Notes: a model not told the origin generated them from the sequence alone. DNA of 49,843 nt from an uncultured Granulosicoccaceae bacterium (GCA_938035945.1 CALHOU010000038.1:1-49843), one strand, 5' to 3'. Shown: positions 32,426 to 42,791, counted from the stretch's first letter. Numbers and translations: made by a program.

Positions 32426-33514
32426 TTATACCAACATGCCCCTGGCTGCGACCGGAATCACTTGTTGGATTTTTCCATCTCGCACCGCAACAAGTTGATC
32501 AAACATATTGACTGATACACAAACATGATTCGGTACTACGCGAACAATTTCACCAAGCTCTGGTTTGTTGTTGCATTTGGATAAATCCAGAAAACCATGC
32601 TCTTCGGCAAACTTATGGATGCGTGCGGTAGGGTATTCGATGATATGTCCATAGTCTTCTAAACCACCTGTATCGGACGTTAGTGTTTTAGAACCGGCGT
32701 CAAGAATGCCACGATCTTTACCACCTCGACTAACAACGCTTGTGTAAACGGTATAGGCACAGTCCTCTAGCGTCGCTACGCCTGCTTTTACCATCATGCG
32801 ATCATTAAAAACACAGGTGCCTGCTCTGTGCTCGGTTGTACCCTTAAGCTTGCCGATGTTAACAAAGTTTGGTGTACCTCCTGTGGATACGATGTTTGCG
32901 GTTAACCCAATATGAGCAAGTTTATCTCTTAGCTCATCATAAAAAACTTGCGTTTCAGGCCAGCTATCTATCGCAGGATAAAATAGTAGTCCGGCAAAGC
33001 TTAGCCATTTATCTGCCTGTATTGCTTCGGCCAAACGTAATGCCTCCTCTGGAGACTCTACCCCAGCTCTTTTTTGACCAGTATCGCATTCTATTAAAAC
33101 ATCCATAACTCGGCTCGCATCCGATGCAGCCTTTGTATACGCAGCCAATGAAACAAGGTTATCCGCACACACTTTCAATGGCACGCGTTTTTGTAGATTG
33201 GCAAGTCTGCCCGTACGAGCGGCGCCGAGTAAGTTTGTGGCAACAATAATGTCGGTAATACCAAAGTTGACCATCACTTCTGCTTCACCAAGCTTTTGGC
33301 AAGTAATGCCTTGTGCGCCAGCGTCCAATTGCATTTGTGCTAACACAGGTGATTTATGGGTTTTGATATGCGGTCTGTTCGCAACGTTTGCCATGTCACA
33401 ACGTGCTTGCGCCGAGGCTATATTTTTTTCCACCACATTTAAGTCAATCACCGCACATGGGGTGCCGAAGTTTTCGATGATGTCGTTTTTTAAGCTGCTT
33501 AGATCTTCGTTCAT
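32426..33514 (-). CDS. D-threonine aldolase / D-serine dehydratase-like PLP enzyme
   Basis: Fold-type III PLP enzyme of 362 residues. The PLP-lysine motif RPHIKTHKSP lies at residues 47-56 (Lys51 or Lys54). CDTGQKRAGVESPEE, VSTGGTPNF, RAGTCVFNDRMMV and DAGSKTLTSD are family blocks. Near the end, PNHVCVSVN has His330-x-Cys332, the metal-ligand form known in eukaryotic D-serine dehydratase and D-threo-3-hydroxyaspartate dehydratase, whereas D-threonine aldolases use other ligands at this site. It would thus act on a D-3-hydroxy amino acid, giving an aldehyde plus glycine or a keto acid plus ammonia. First gene of the minus block, divergent from A2M. Confidence 0.86.
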   Translation of the reverse strand: MNEDLSSLKNDIIENFGTPCAVIDLNVVEKNIASAQARCDMANVANRPHIKTHKSPVLAQMQLDAGAQGITCQKLGEAEVMVNFGITDIIVATNLLGAARTGRLANLQKRVPLKVCADNLVSLAAYTKAASDASRVMDVLIECDTGQKRAGVESPEEALRLAEAIQADKWLSFAGLLFYPAIDSWPETQVFYDELRDKLAHIGLTANIVSTGGTPNFVNIGKLKGTTEHRAGTCVFNDRMMVKAGVATLEDCAYTVYTSVVSRGGKDRGILDAGSKTLTSDTGGLEDYGHIIEYPTARIHKFAEEHGFLDLSKCNNKPELGEIVRVVPNHVCVSVNMFDQLVAVRDGKIQQVIPVAARGMLV

Positions 33515-33724
33515 ATAAGTATATTCGTCGTATTAGCATGCGCTGCATAGGTACTTAGCATACAAGGTAAGCGCTTGTTTTAAAAGATAATGATAGTCGA
33601 TTTGCTTGTCATACTCGATTTAATTAACCCCATTTTCAAGCCGCCCGCGTTTTTATCAGTAATCGAAAATAAAAAACCGGTGACAAGAGCGTCTCGTTTC
33701 ACCAAAATTGAACAGGGTCTGGGT

Positions 33725-36700
33725 ATGTTATTGAAAAGAAAAAATTGGTTGACCATCTCATTGTTACTCGCTATTGCGTTACTTAAAACAACATTGGCAG
33801 TAGCTGCAAATGCGCCAGGAGTTATTAAAACAGAGCAGCTAGGTGGCGCCGAACGCTATCTGGCCTATGTCACCACCGATAAGCCGATCTATCGCGTTGG
33901 TGAAACAGTTTATATACGTACGGTTGTGCTTAGCGCTATTGACAACATTCCCAATAAAATTACCGATACATCTACTGTTGTAAAAATTAAGGGTCCCAAA
34001 GGTGATGTTGTGTACGAAGGGATGGCGACAGGTGTTGATGGGGCTATTGGCTTTCAATGGAATGTACCCGAGGATTTAGCCGGTGGTGAATATACCGCAC
34101 ATGTAAGCAATCCACTGATCGGTGTTCCCGAATCCACCAGAACGTTCGATGTTCGTGCTTTTCGCGTACCGCGCTTGAAAACCCAAATTGAATTTATGCG
34201 TGATGGATACGGTGCTGGGGATACGGTTCACGCCAGTGTTTCCATCGAACGTGCAGAAGGTGGTGTCCCGAGCGATGCATCTGTATATGCCATTGCCCGA
34301 GTGGATGGTGAAGAAATATTTCGCTCTGCAGGTTTATCAATCACAGAAGACGGCATTGTCGCTACGCAATTTGAATTGCCCGAAGAAATTGTTCACGGTG
34401 AAGGCAGTTTGTCGTTTGTGATTGAGGACGGTGGAGTGGTTGAGAGCGCGATTAGATCACTGCCATTGTTACTACAGAAACTGGACATTGAATTTTTTCC
34501 TGAAAGTGGAGACCTGATTGCTGGACTTGAAAGCCGTGTTTATTTTCAGGTGCTGCTGCCTAATGGAAAGCCTGCAGACGTTAAGGGTCGAATTGTTGAG
34601 CTACAAGGTGATAAACCGAGCGCGATAACAGTGGCGAAGTTTTCATCCAAGCATGAAGGTAGAGGAATGTTCACATTCACGCCCACAAAAGGTGTTAGCT
34701 ATGCGGCTGTGTTTGATGCGCCTTCTGGCATTAGTGTGGCTCAACCCTTACCTTTGCAAAAAAATAAAGGCGCCGTACTTAGCAGTGCAAAGCCTGCGTT
34801 TGAATTTAATGAACCCATCGAATTTACACTTTTATCAAATTCGGTTGCTAAGCCTGCCAGAGTGACGTTGCATAAACGAGAAGTGTTGTTAGATAGTCAA
34901 GACATTATCGGCAATGTCATTAGGTTAAATGCAAAAGACGCCGAAGGTGTGCTCATAGCGACGGTATGGAACGCGAATGGACAGCCTATGGCTGAAAGAC
35001 TGGTATTCAGGCACCCACGATTTGGTTTAAACGTGGAATTAAACGTATCAGACGGTCCGTTGAATCCTGGTGGTGAGGTCAGCATCGACATACTTACCAC
35101 AGATAACAACGGAAATCCGGTCGAAGCGGTTGTTGGTATTACGGTATCCGACGATAACGTGTTGGAATTGATTGAAAAAAGAGAGCAGGCGCCCAGGCTA
35201 CCGGTGATGGTGTATTTGGAAAATGATGTGCTCGATCTAGCCGATGCGCATGTGTATCTGGATAAAGAAAATGCCCAAGCAGAAAACTCGATAGACCTAT
35301 TGCTCGGCACACAAGGTTGGCGGCGGTTTGTATTGGTTAATTATGCTGACATAGGCAACCGCTATCCACTCAAAGCAAAGCATGTGCTCGCTGAAAATAA
35401 ACGCCAGCATGCGAATATACTTCGTCGTCTACTACAACGTGACGAACGAGCTGAGATTGGTATATTAGCGGCCGCACCAGCCGCCAACGCTGATATGCGA
35501 ATGCTTAAAGGCGATGTGAATAAAGCCGAGAATTTACAGCAAGCCGACCCACAAGACTTGCAAGCTTTGCAGTTACAAAATGTAGAAGCGAAACAACTGG
35601 TAGTCGCTGAATTGGAGGCACCGGTGGTTGAAGAAGTTATGGAGGATGACGTACAGGACATGTTGTTTCCAGGGCAAAACAGAAGAGCACGCGCCGACTT
35701 CGTTGGCTATGTTAGAGAATTTTCATTTAAAGCACGAGCGAATCGTAAGCCTAATGAGCGAATCGATTTTACCGAAACCCTATACTGGAACACCGGTATA
35801 AAAACCGGTGCACGTGATGGGCGGGCAAGCATATCATTCTCTTTATCCGATAGCGTAACCACATTTCGCGTCATGGCTGATGGATATGGCCGCAACGGTG
35901 CGCTAGGTAGCGGCGATGCGCTTGTAGCCTCAGTAGAGCCTTTTTATACAACGATTAAAATGCCTTTGCATGCTGTTGTTGGGGACGTTATAGAATTACC
36001 GGTAAGTATGGTCAATACCACTGATCAAGCAATGAGCAGTGCGCATATTGTGGTTACTGGTAGTGGTATTAGCGCAAAAAAGACTAAGACAATTACCCTG
36101 GCACCTGGGCAGCGCTACAGAAATGTGCTTCGCGTTGTCGTGGAACAAGCGGGTACGTTCCCAATTAGCGTGGTAGCCGAGGCTGGCAACTACTCCGATA
36201 CGCTCACGCGTTCTTTGCAGGTGTCACCTGCTGGATTTCCGGTGAGTGTGAATAGCGGTGGATTGTTATCGCCCGAGAAATCTTTCGTAACCACTATTGC
36301 CATTCCAAATGAATTTGCCAAAGGCAGCCTCGTTGCGAGCGCAAAAGTGTACCCAACGCCTCTGGCTAATATGGAAGCTGCGCTTAATGCCTTGCTAAGA
36401 GAGCCGCACGGGTGTTTTGAGCAAACCAGCTCAACAAATTATCCTCTGGTTATGGCGCAACAGTATTTTCAAAGCCACAGCGGTATCAATCCTGAGCTTA
36501 TCAGTCGTACGCAAGGACTTTTAAAAACCGGTTACGAGAAACTTACTGGTTTTGAATCTGCTGACAATGGTTATGAATGGTTCGGTGCTAATCCTGCGCA
36601 TGAGGCGCTCACGGCCTATGGCCTGATGGAGTTTGTTGATATGGCGAAGGTCATGGATGTTGATGAAAAAATGATCGAGCGCACACGCGCCTGGTTGTTG

Positions 36701-37831
36701 AGTCGACGCGATGGTAAAGGTGGCTTTAGACGTAATGAACGCGCGCTGGATAGTTTTGGACGAGCCCCGTTAGCGACCACTAACGCGTATATCGTTTGGG
36801 CATTGTTAGAAAGTGGTCAACAGCCTGAAAGTTTACAAGCAGAAATTAATCAAATTAAAGACGAGGCTTTTAAAGGCAACGACAGCTATGTGGTTGCATT
36901 GGCTGCCAACATACTTCACTTAGCTGGGGATAAAATCAGTGCGAATGTGCTGATGAAAAAGTTGTCTGATGCTGTAGACGAAAAGGGCTTCGTCACAGGA
37001 GCCAACACATCGATCACGCGCTCTGGCGGTATTACGCTGGATATTGAAACCACCAGTTTGGCTACGCTTGCATGGTTGCGTAATGATGAAGTTTGGGCGG
37101 GCCAAGTGGAAGAGTCCATCAAGTGGTTGTTCGAGAGTGTTAAGGCAGGTAGATTCGGTACAACGCAATCGACGGTGCTTGTTTTGAAAGTTATTAATGC
37201 CTACGACGCTGCTCGCGCTAAACCCAAAGCGCCAGGGGCGATTCAGTTGTTTGTTGATGGGCGCGCATTTGGTCATGCCGTGGCGTTCGATTCATCCACC
37301 AAAGGAGTTATTGAATTACCGGACTTCAAAAGTGCTCTGCGCTCGGGCGAGAATCAAATTGAACTACGCATGAATAATGGCAGTGCTATGCCGTTTAGCC
37401 TAAACGTAGAATTCAATACTGCACTACCGGTTAGTCACGATGTGATATCTGTTGGCATTGAAACTAGCTTAAGTCACGACACTGTCACTGAAGGCGAGCC
37501 AGTGGAACTCAAGGCTTTGATCAGCACAGGCCAAGTTGCCGTTTCTAGCCCAATCGCCATCATTGGCATACCGGCTGGTTTGGATGTGCAACACGATCAA
37601 TTAAAAGAGTTGGTGGCTCGCGATGTTGTCAGTGCCTATGAGGTGCGTGATTCTGAAGTAATTCTTTATTGGAGGGCATTTAAAGCGAACACGCAGCGCG
37701 CGGTCACTTTAAGCCTAATAGCCTCAATACCCGGTGAATACACAGCGCCTGCAAGTCGAGTTTATCCTTACTACACTGATGAGCAGAAAGATTGGATGGC
37801 GGGGCATCAAGTGGCAGTTATTGCTCGTTAA
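33725..37831 (+). CDS. Alpha-2-macroglobulin family protein with intact thioester motif
   Basis: Protein of 1368 residues from ATG 33725; the signal peptide ends near AVAANA (residue 30) and has no lipobox. The MG2-type strand TTDKPIYRVGETVYIR begins near residue 50. The central A2M domain (ETLYWNTG, SDSVTTFRVMADGYG) starts near 684. The thioester motif GCFEQ is intact with Cys897 and Gln900, followed by the alpha-alpha helical thioester domain and a C-terminal receptor-like part. Bacterial A2Ms trap foreign proteases in the periplasm. This one is shorter than E. coli YfhM and lacks its lipid anchor, and no PbpC gene is beside it. An Ala/Gln/Glu-rich segment around residues 575-655 may be the bait region. 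Confidence 0.9.
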   Translation: MLLKRKNWLTISLLLAIALLKTTLAVAANAPGVIKTEQLGGAERYLAYVTTDKPIYRVGETVYIRTVVLSAIDNIPNKITDTSTVVKIKGPKGDVVYEGMATGVDGAIGFQWNVPEDLAGGEYTAHVSNPLIGVPESTRTFDVRAFRVPRLKTQIEFMRDGYGAGDTVHASVSIERAEGGVPSDASVYAIARVDGEEIFRSAGLSITEDGIVATQFELPEEIVHGEGSLSFVIEDGGVVESAIRSLPLLLQKLDIEFFPESGDLIAGLESRVYFQVLLPNGKPADVKGRIVELQGDKPSAITVAKFSSKHEGRGMFTFTPTKGVSYAAVFDAPSGISVAQPLPLQKNKGAVLSSAKPAFEFNEPIEFTLLSNSVAKPARVTLHKREVLLDSQDIIGNVIRLNAKDAEGVLIATVWNANGQPMAERLVFRHPRFGLNVELNVSDGPLNPGGEVSIDILTTDNNGNPVEAVVGITVSDDNVLELIEKREQAPRLPVMVYLENDVLDLADAHVYLDKENAQAENSIDLLLGTQGWRRFVLVNYADIGNRYPLKAKHVLAENKRQHANILRRLLQRDERAEIGILAAAPAANADMRMLKGDVNKAENLQQADPQDLQALQLQNVEAKQLVVAELEAPVVEEVMEDDVQDMLFPGQNRRARADFVGYVREFSFKARANRKPNERIDFTETLYWNTGIKTGARDGRASISFSLSDSVTTFRVMADGYGRNGALGSGDALVASVEPFYTTIKMPLHAVVGDVIELPVSMVNTTDQAMSSAHIVVTGSGISAKKTKTITLAPGQRYRNVLRVVVEQAGTFPISVVAEAGNYSDTLTRSLQVSPAGFPVSVNSGGLLSPEKSFVTTIAIPNEFAKGSLVASAKVYPTPLANMEAALNALLREPHGCFEQTSSTNYPLVMAQQYFQSHSGINPELISRTQGLLKTGYEKLTGFESADNGYEWFGANPAHEALTAYGLMEFVDMAKVMDVDEKMIERTRAWLLSRRDGKGGFRRNERALDSFGRAPLATTNAYIVWALLESGQQPESLQAEINQIKDEAFKGNDSYVVALAANILHLAGDKISANVLMKKLSDAVDEKGFVTGANTSITRSGGITLDIETTSLATLAWLRNDEVWAGQVEESIKWLFESVKAGRFGTTQSTVLVLKVINAYDAARAKPKAPGAIQLFVDGRAFGHAVAFDSSTKGVIELPDFKSALRSGENQIELRMNNGSAMPFSLNVEFNTALPVSHDVISVGIETSLSHDTVTEGEPVELKALISTGQVAVSSPIAIIGIPAGLDVQHDQLKELVARDVVSAYEVRDSEVILYWRAFKANTQRAVTLSLIASIPGEYTAPASRVYPYYTDEQKDWMAGHQVAVIAR

Positions 37832-37871
37832 ACCTTACGCCCTGATTCGAATGTTCAACTTATATATCCGG

Positions 37872-37900
37872 ACGGGTTAATCACGCTGATTGGCCCGTTT
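37872..37900 (+). terminator. Terminator after the A2M gene
   Basis: ACGGGTTAATC (37872-37882) pairs fully with GATTGGCCCGT (37888-37898), an 11-bp stem with two G-U pairs and loop ACGCT. A short TTTCT follows. Confidence 0.5.
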
Positions 37901-38040
37901 CTATGCGGCTAAGCGGCTATTCTTACCTAAACCATACAAATCGTTATAGTAAAAATCCTGAACTACCGGGCATTTGACGGCTCCCAAGTTACAAGCAAAC
38001 ACAACAGTTTGCATCCGATTAACTTTGTGGAGTCAAGACA

Positions 38041-38475
38041 ATGCAACAACGAATCTTATCTATCAATGCCGTGGTCATGAGTTTTATGCTCGCTTGTGTG
38101 ATCTTCGGATTTTTCGCAATAGGCGTCGCAGCCGCAGCTCCAGTCGAGCCTGCTACTGGTGCCTGGGTCAATAAGGACTACAAAATCAAAGGTGAGTGGT
38201 CGATTGAGCAAAAAGGCGATCAGCAAATCATTTTGTTTAGCGATCAGTTCAAAACCAAGAAAGGTCCGGATTTGAAAATATTTCTATCACCAAAATCCAT
38301 TGATGCAGTAACCGGTGCGAACGCCACCGACGGCGCAGTGCTGGTATCGGCATTAAAAAACCATAAAGGCGCCCAAGAATATGTGCTGCCTGTTGGTGTC
38401 GACTTAAACGATTACAAGACCATTCTCATTCACTGTGAGGCGTACAGCGTCTTATGGGGTGGCACGAATATCTAA
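38041..38475 (+). CDS. DM13-domain protein
   Basis: Protein of 144 residues. An N-terminal hydrophobic segment (VVMSFMLACVIFGFFAIGVAAAAP) is a signal peptide or anchor. The rest is one DM13 domain with GPDLKIFLSPKSID, YVLPVGVDLNDYKTILIHCEAYSVLWG. The lone Cys in IHCEAY is the conserved DM13 Cys, proposed in some members to support electron transfer. Probably periplasmic. GGAG precedes the ATG. It lies about 210 bp after A2M beyond a terminator, so it likely has its own promoter. Confidence 0.82.
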   Translation: MQQRILSINAVVMSFMLACVIFGFFAIGVAAAAPVEPATGAWVNKDYKIKGEWSIEQKGDQQIILFSDQFKTKKGPDLKIFLSPKSIDAVTGANATDGAVLVSALKNHKGAQEYVLPVGVDLNDYKTILIHCEAYSVLWGGTNI

Positions 38476-38520
38476 GTCATAACTAGACAATCAACTACAA
38501 CTAACCGAGAAACAAAAATC

Positions 38521-38919
38521 ATGTTACTAACAGATGAGCACGTGCTGGACAAAGCCCAAGGTTTTACGTTATCACCAGAATTAGCCATGGAGAACATCAA
38601 TGGTGAATTTGACTTAAACCGATTATTGGATTTTGCAGAGTTTGAAGATTATTCAGATGAGGGTTTGGATGAGCCTTGGACGCAAAAAATTAATGATGGC
38701 TGGTATTGCGTCGCTTCTGATTATAATGTTCAGTACAAGAAAATGAATGAACACTTCCATCCGTTGCACGAAAACAATATCGCAGTAGATCTTCAGCGGC
38801 TGAAAACAGTTGGTGACTATAAATTAGTGGATATAACACGTGCCACGTACGAAGTGCATGACGGGAAGTATATTCGTGTCAGTGTGCATGCAAAGCTGGT
38901 TTTTGAGCAATTGGGTTAG
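38521..38919 (+). CDS. Hypothetical 132-residue protein
   Basis: I do not recognise the family. It is a soluble acidic protein (many Asp/Glu, for example EFEDYSDEGLDEP) without signal peptide or membrane helix. A central YKKMNEHFHPLHENN has several His, and the second half alternates short beta-type strands (YKLVDITRATYEV, KYIRVSVHAKLVFEQLG). It starts 45 bp after the DM13 stop and is probably co-transcribed. It converges on the ABC operon with a 12-bp gap. Function unknown. Confidence 0.65.
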   Translation: MLLTDEHVLDKAQGFTLSPELAMENINGEFDLNRLLDFAEFEDYSDEGLDEPWTQKINDGWYCVASDYNVQYKKMNEHFHPLHENNIAVDLQRLKTVGDYKLVDITRATYEVHDGKYIRVSVHAKLVFEQLG

Positions 38920-38931
38920 GTTGCACGCGCT

Positions 38932-39906
38932 TTAAGCAAAAAAACAAGCCACCTTGTGTCCAGCGTCGTTCTCTTCCAAAGGTGGGATGTCGTTATGGCA
39001 ACGGCTCTCTGCACGCGGGCAACGTGATGCAAATCGACACGCTTTGGGTAGGTTAATCGGGCTAGGTGGGTCGCCGTGCAGTCGAGTGCGCTGACTACGG
39101 TCTCGTTTGTTTCCGTGAACCGTTGGAACCGCCTCTAGTAGGGCTTTGGTATACGGGTGTTTTGGGTTTTTAAACAAAGTGACTCGATCGGCTTGTTCAA
39201 CTATTTGGCCAAGGTACATCACAGCGATCTCATCGCAGATATGTTGTACAACACCAAGGTCATGAGAAATGAACAAGTACGTTAAGCCAAGTTCTTTTTG
39301 CAGGGTAGACATCAGATTTAATATTTGCGCTTGAATGGCAACATCCAACGCAGACACAGGTTCATCGCAGACAATCAAGTCCGGTCGAGTAGACAATGCT
39401 CGTGCTAAACCGATGCGCTGACGTTGTCCACCTGAGAATTGATGTGGAAACAAATGTTGTTGCTCCGGTCTTAGTCCAACTTGTTCAAACAATTCGGATA
39501 CAGCCGCCGCTCTTTCCGACGGTGTACCTATAGACATTAAATCCAAAGGTTGTCGAACAATTTCTCCGGCACGTTTGCGTGGGTCTAGTGATGAAAACGG
39601 GTCTTGAAAAATGATTTGAAAACGGCTGCGTGCAGCCCGAAGTTCATCTTTTTTTAGTGCGCTAATCTGTGTATCACCCAGTGTCACGCTTCCATCGGTA
39701 ATGTCGACTAAACGCATGATCGCTAATGCAGTGGTAGTTTTACCCGAGCCACTTTCACCAACAACACCAAATGTTTTTCCCGCGGGAATGGTGAACGACA
39801 CGCCGTCTACTGCGTGCACAGTTGGCTTTCGGCCCGATAGCAGTTTTTTACCGCCACCAAAATGGACCTTCAGATCTTTAACGACCAAGTCTTTATTAGC
39901 ACTCAT
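38932..39906 (-). CDS. Peptide/nickel-type ABC transporter ATPase (DppF/OppF type)
   Basis: ATPase of 324 residues. Walker A is GESGSGKTT (near residue 50), signature [14 protein letters not shown], Walker [13 protein letters not shown] and H-loop ISHDLG. The C-terminal oligopeptide-type extension includes [16 protein letters not shown]. It pairs with the DppD-type ATPase, which it overlaps by 4 bp, to power import. The substrate is set by the binding protein at 42887-44452. Confidence 0.93.
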   Translation of the reverse strand: MSANKDLVVKDLKVHFGGGKKLLSGRKPTVHAVDGVSFTIPAGKTFGVVGESGSGKTTTALAIMRLVDITDGSVTLGDTQISALKKDELRAARSRFQIIFQDPFSSLDPRKRAGEIVRQPLDLMSIGTPSERAAAVSELFEQVGLRPEQQHLFPHQFSGGQRQRIGLARALSTRPDLIVCDEPVSALDVAIQAQILNLMSTLQKELGLTYLFISHDLGVVQHICDEIAVMYLGQIVEQADRVTLFKNPKHPYTKALLEAVPTVHGNKRDRSQRTRLHGDPPSPINLPKACRFASRCPRAESRCHNDIPPLEENDAGHKVACFFA

Positions 39907-40913
39907 GCCGATTCTTCCTCAAGCACCCAGCATGCGCCAAACTGAGATTCGGATATTTGTAACAGCGCTGGTTTTTCCGCTTTGCAGCGAGCAAACGCTT
40001 TTTCGCAGCGTGGTTCGAACGCGCAACCAGCGCCTAAATTTGTGAGTGCTGGAACCATACCTGGGATTTCGCGTAATACTTCCCGCTCGATAGGTGGGTC
40101 GGGCACCAAGTGTGGTACGCAGGTAATCAAACCCTGAGTATAAGGGTGTTGTGGTTGTGAGAGTACGTTGCTAACACTGCCAGTTTCAATTATGCGCCCC
40201 GCATACATCACTGCAACATCATCTGCTAACTCCGCGATCGCCCCCATATCATGTGTTATCAAGACAATCGCCGTTCCGGTGTCACGCTGAAGGTCTTGCA
40301 GTAAATCAAATATTTGCGCCTGCACCGTTGCATCGAGCGCTGTGGTCGGCTCATCGGCTATTAACAGAGTGGGGCGACAAGCCAATGCCATTGCAATCAT
40401 CACGCGTTGGCGCATGCCACCAGATAGCTGGTGTGGATAAGCACGCGCACGAATTTCGGGTTCAGGAATATCGACCGCTTTAAGCATGTCAACAGCACGG
40501 GCCATGGCCGCCTGCTTACTCGCTTTTTCATGTAGCCGTACACTTTCTGCTATCTGCTCGCCAACTGTGAATACAGGATTAAGAGAAGTCATGGGTTCTT
40601 GGAAGATCATGCCGATCTCACTACCGCGAACGTCGCACAGTTGTTCTTCACTCAAATCGGTTAGTTCACGACCGTTTAGGCTGATTGAGCCTGATGTGAT
40701 TTTTCCTGGTGGGTTTGGTACTAAACCCATAATGGATAGGGCGGTCATGGATTTTCCACAACCCGATTCGCCAACAATGCCTAGAATCTTTCCCGCTTTT
40801 ATATCTAAAGAAACATGATCAAGCACACGCGCATTACCTGCGCGCGTTTTAAAATCAACGACCAGGTCTTTTACGCTGAGAAGCGGGACATCGTTAGCTA
40901 TTGCCGAACTCAT
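39903..40913 (-). CDS. Peptide/nickel-type ABC transporter ATPase (DppD/OppD type)
   Basis: ATPase of 336 residues with Walker [11 protein letters not shown], signature [14 protein letters not shown], Walker [13 protein letters not shown] and H-loop THDMG, plus the Cys-containing C-terminal extension ([15 protein letters not shown]). It is translationally coupled to both neighbours: 4 bp with the downstream ATPase and 1 bp with the DppC-type permease. Cytoplasmic, heterodimeric with the 38932-39906 product. Confidence 0.93.
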   Translation of the reverse strand: MSSAIANDVPLLSVKDLVVDFKTRAGNARVLDHVSLDIKAGKILGIVGESGCGKSMTALSIMGLVPNPPGKITSGSISLNGRELTDLSEEQLCDVRGSEIGMIFQEPMTSLNPVFTVGEQIAESVRLHEKASKQAAMARAVDMLKAVDIPEPEIRARAYPHQLSGGMRQRVMIAMALACRPTLLIADEPTTALDATVQAQIFDLLQDLQRDTGTAIVLITHDMGAIAELADDVAVMYAGRIIETGSVSNVLSQPQHPYTQGLITCVPHLVPDPPIEREVLREIPGMVPALTNLGAGCAFEPRCEKAFARCKAEKPALLQISESQFGACWVLEEESA

Positions 40914-41812
40914 TAGCGCTGTCTCAACTTGGGGTTCAGCGCATCGTTAAGACCATCGCCAATCAGTGATATGGCTAACACGGTTAAGAAAATAGCAAAG
41001 CCAGGAATAGCCACGGTAAAACCTGAGTCAAGAATATACGGCCTGTTCGAACCTATGACTTGGCCCCAGCTCATGACATTGGGGTCGCTTAAGCCTAGAA
41101 AACTCAATGCAGCTTCAAACAAGATGGCCGAACCTACCATCAAGTTGGCCTGAACAATTATCGGTGGTAGTGCATTAGGTAGAATCACTTTAAATATTAA
41201 GTACCAATCACTGGCACTGCCCGAACGCGCAGCGGCTACATACTCTAGTTCACGTATACGCAAAAACTCTGATCGTGTGACTCGTGCAACCGCTGTCCAA
41301 CTAACAACCCCGATAGCTAATGTGACCGTTAAGAGAGATGCGCCGAACAAGGCAACAATCACCATCGAGAACAGCAAGGTCGGTAACACTTGAAAAAATT
41401 CGGTGAAACGCATCAATGCTTCCTCAATGAAGCCGCCATAGTAGCCGGCAAAAGCACCAACCGTTACCCCTATGAATAATGAAATCAGTGCGGCAGACAA
41501 TCCAATCGCCATGGATACTTGCCCGCCCACCATCATCGCAGCCAACAGGTCTCGGCCAAGGTAATCAGTGCCGAGTACAAAACCTTCTTCCATGGGTTTG
41601 GAAAACGGCGCCCACACCATTTCGAATGGGTCGGTTGGATGAAAATACGGGCCAACAAAAACAAACAAAATAATTGCGATCAATAATAGTAGACCGGCAA
41701 CTGCTGCATAGTTGCGAAAAAACATGGATACCATTTCTGCAAACGGATGGGATACCTTGATTTCGTCGCTGGCAGCATCACTTGCCGAGTGGTTGGGTGT
41801 TGAGTTTGCCAC
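40913..41812 (-). CDS. Peptide-type ABC transporter permease (DppC type)
   Basis: Permease of 299 residues with about six membrane helices. A long cytoplasmic N-terminus precedes the first helix ([20 protein letters not shown]), as in DppC/OppC. The EAA loop region is [41 protein letters not shown] is a family hallmark. It follows the DppB-type permease by 4 bp. Confidence 0.92.
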   Translation of the reverse strand: MANSTPNHSASDAASDEIKVSHPFAEMVSMFFRNYAAVAGLLLLIAIILFVFVGPYFHPTDPFEMVWAPFSKPMEEGFVLGTDYLGRDLLAAMMVGGQVSMAIGLSAALISLFIGVTVGAFAGYYGGFIEEALMRFTEFFQVLPTLLFSMVIVALFGASLLTVTLAIGVVSWTAVARVTRSEFLRIRELEYVAAARSGSASDWYLIFKVILPNALPPIIVQANLMVGSAILFEAALSFLGLSDPNVMSWGQVIGSNRPYILDSGFTVAIPGFAIFLTVLAISLIGDGLNDALNPKLRQR

Positions 41813-41816
41813 TGGA

Positions 41817-42791
41817 CTAACCTGTTTTGATGCGTGGGTCGATCAAGCGTAAGGTTATGTCGGTGAGTATGTTCACGACAATAACCACGAATGACGAAAA
41901 GAACAAAATACCCATTATCGTTGGTGTGTCTCTGGCTAATATTGATTGCAAAGCAAGCGTGCCAAGACCTGGCCAACTAAATACCGTTTCAACGACAACA
42001 GCACCTGACATTACCGCTGAGAACTGTAAGCCTGCCACTGTTACCAGTGGCCCTAAGGCATTTTTGAGTGCGTGTTTGTAAAGTACGGCACGCTGTGGCA
42101 GGCCTTTTGCGCGAGCAGTGCGGATGTAGTCTGCCCCTAGTACTTCCAGCATGGATGCGCGAGCAAGGCGACTGTATAAAGCTAAGTAGATTGATGCCAA
42201 AGTTATCATCGGCAAGAATAGGTGATGCAGTAAGTCGAGTAGTTGGATGAACCATCCGCCTTCTACGGTAACATCAGTCATGCCCCCAACCGGGAACAAC
42301 GGAAAAATGGATACGAAGGCAATAATGAGTAATATGCCACTCCAAAAAACGGGTGCTGCAAATCCAAATAGAGATAAGAAGGTGACCAGTAGGCTCACAA
42401 TACCGTTGGGTTTTTTAGCTGCTAGCACGCCAAGCAGGGTGCCAAGTACAATGGCGAGTATCTGCGACGAGAATACCAGCAGTAAAGTAGCTGGTAGTTT
42501 TTCTAAAATTAAGCTCGTTACTGGTGTGTTATAAAAATAAGAAAATCCCAGATCTAAACGCGCCACACCGGAAACATAACGCCATAGCTGAATGTGAAAA
42601 GGTTGATTCAAACCATAGCGTTCACGAATCTCTTCAATAACGGTGACGTCAGCACCACCCATATCACCAGCGATAGAGTCAGCGACATCACCCGGCGCAA
42701 TGGAGATGAGTGTGAAATTTAAAATGAGAACGCCAATGAGCAAGAGCAGGCCGTAACCGATGCGCTTAGCGAGCGTTTGCGTAAAACTCAT
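41817..42791 (-). CDS. Peptide-type ABC transporter permease (DppB type)
   Basis: Permease of 324 residues with about six helices. It starts with the usual KRIGYGLLLLIGVLILNFTLISIAPGD helix and has EEIRERYGLNQPFHIQLWRYVSG before the transmembrane core. The EAA loop is DYIRTARAKGLPQRAVLYKHALKNAL. A stem-loop at 42826-42854 separates it from the binding-protein gene upstream. Confidence 0.92.
   Translation of the reverse strand: MSFTQTLAKRIGYGLLLLIGVLILNFTLISIAPGDVADSIAGDMGGADVTVIEEIRERYGLNQPFHIQLWRYVSGVARLDLGFSYFYNTPVTSLILEKLPATLLLVFSSQILAIVLGTLLGVLAAKKPNGIVSLLVTFLSLFGFAAPVFWSGILLIIAFVSIFPLFPVGGMTDVTVEGGWFIQLLDLLHHLFLPMITLASIYLALYSRLARASMLEVLGADYIRTARAKGLPQRAVLYKHALKNALGPLVTVAGLQFSAVMSGAVVVETVFSWPGLGTLALQSILARDTPTIMGILFFSSFVVIVVNILTDITLRLIDPRIKTG

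Noticed and set aside
33590-33724. Longer N-terminus for the A2M protein
   Set aside because: The added 45 residues come before a normal signal peptide at ATG 33725 and have no family resemblance.
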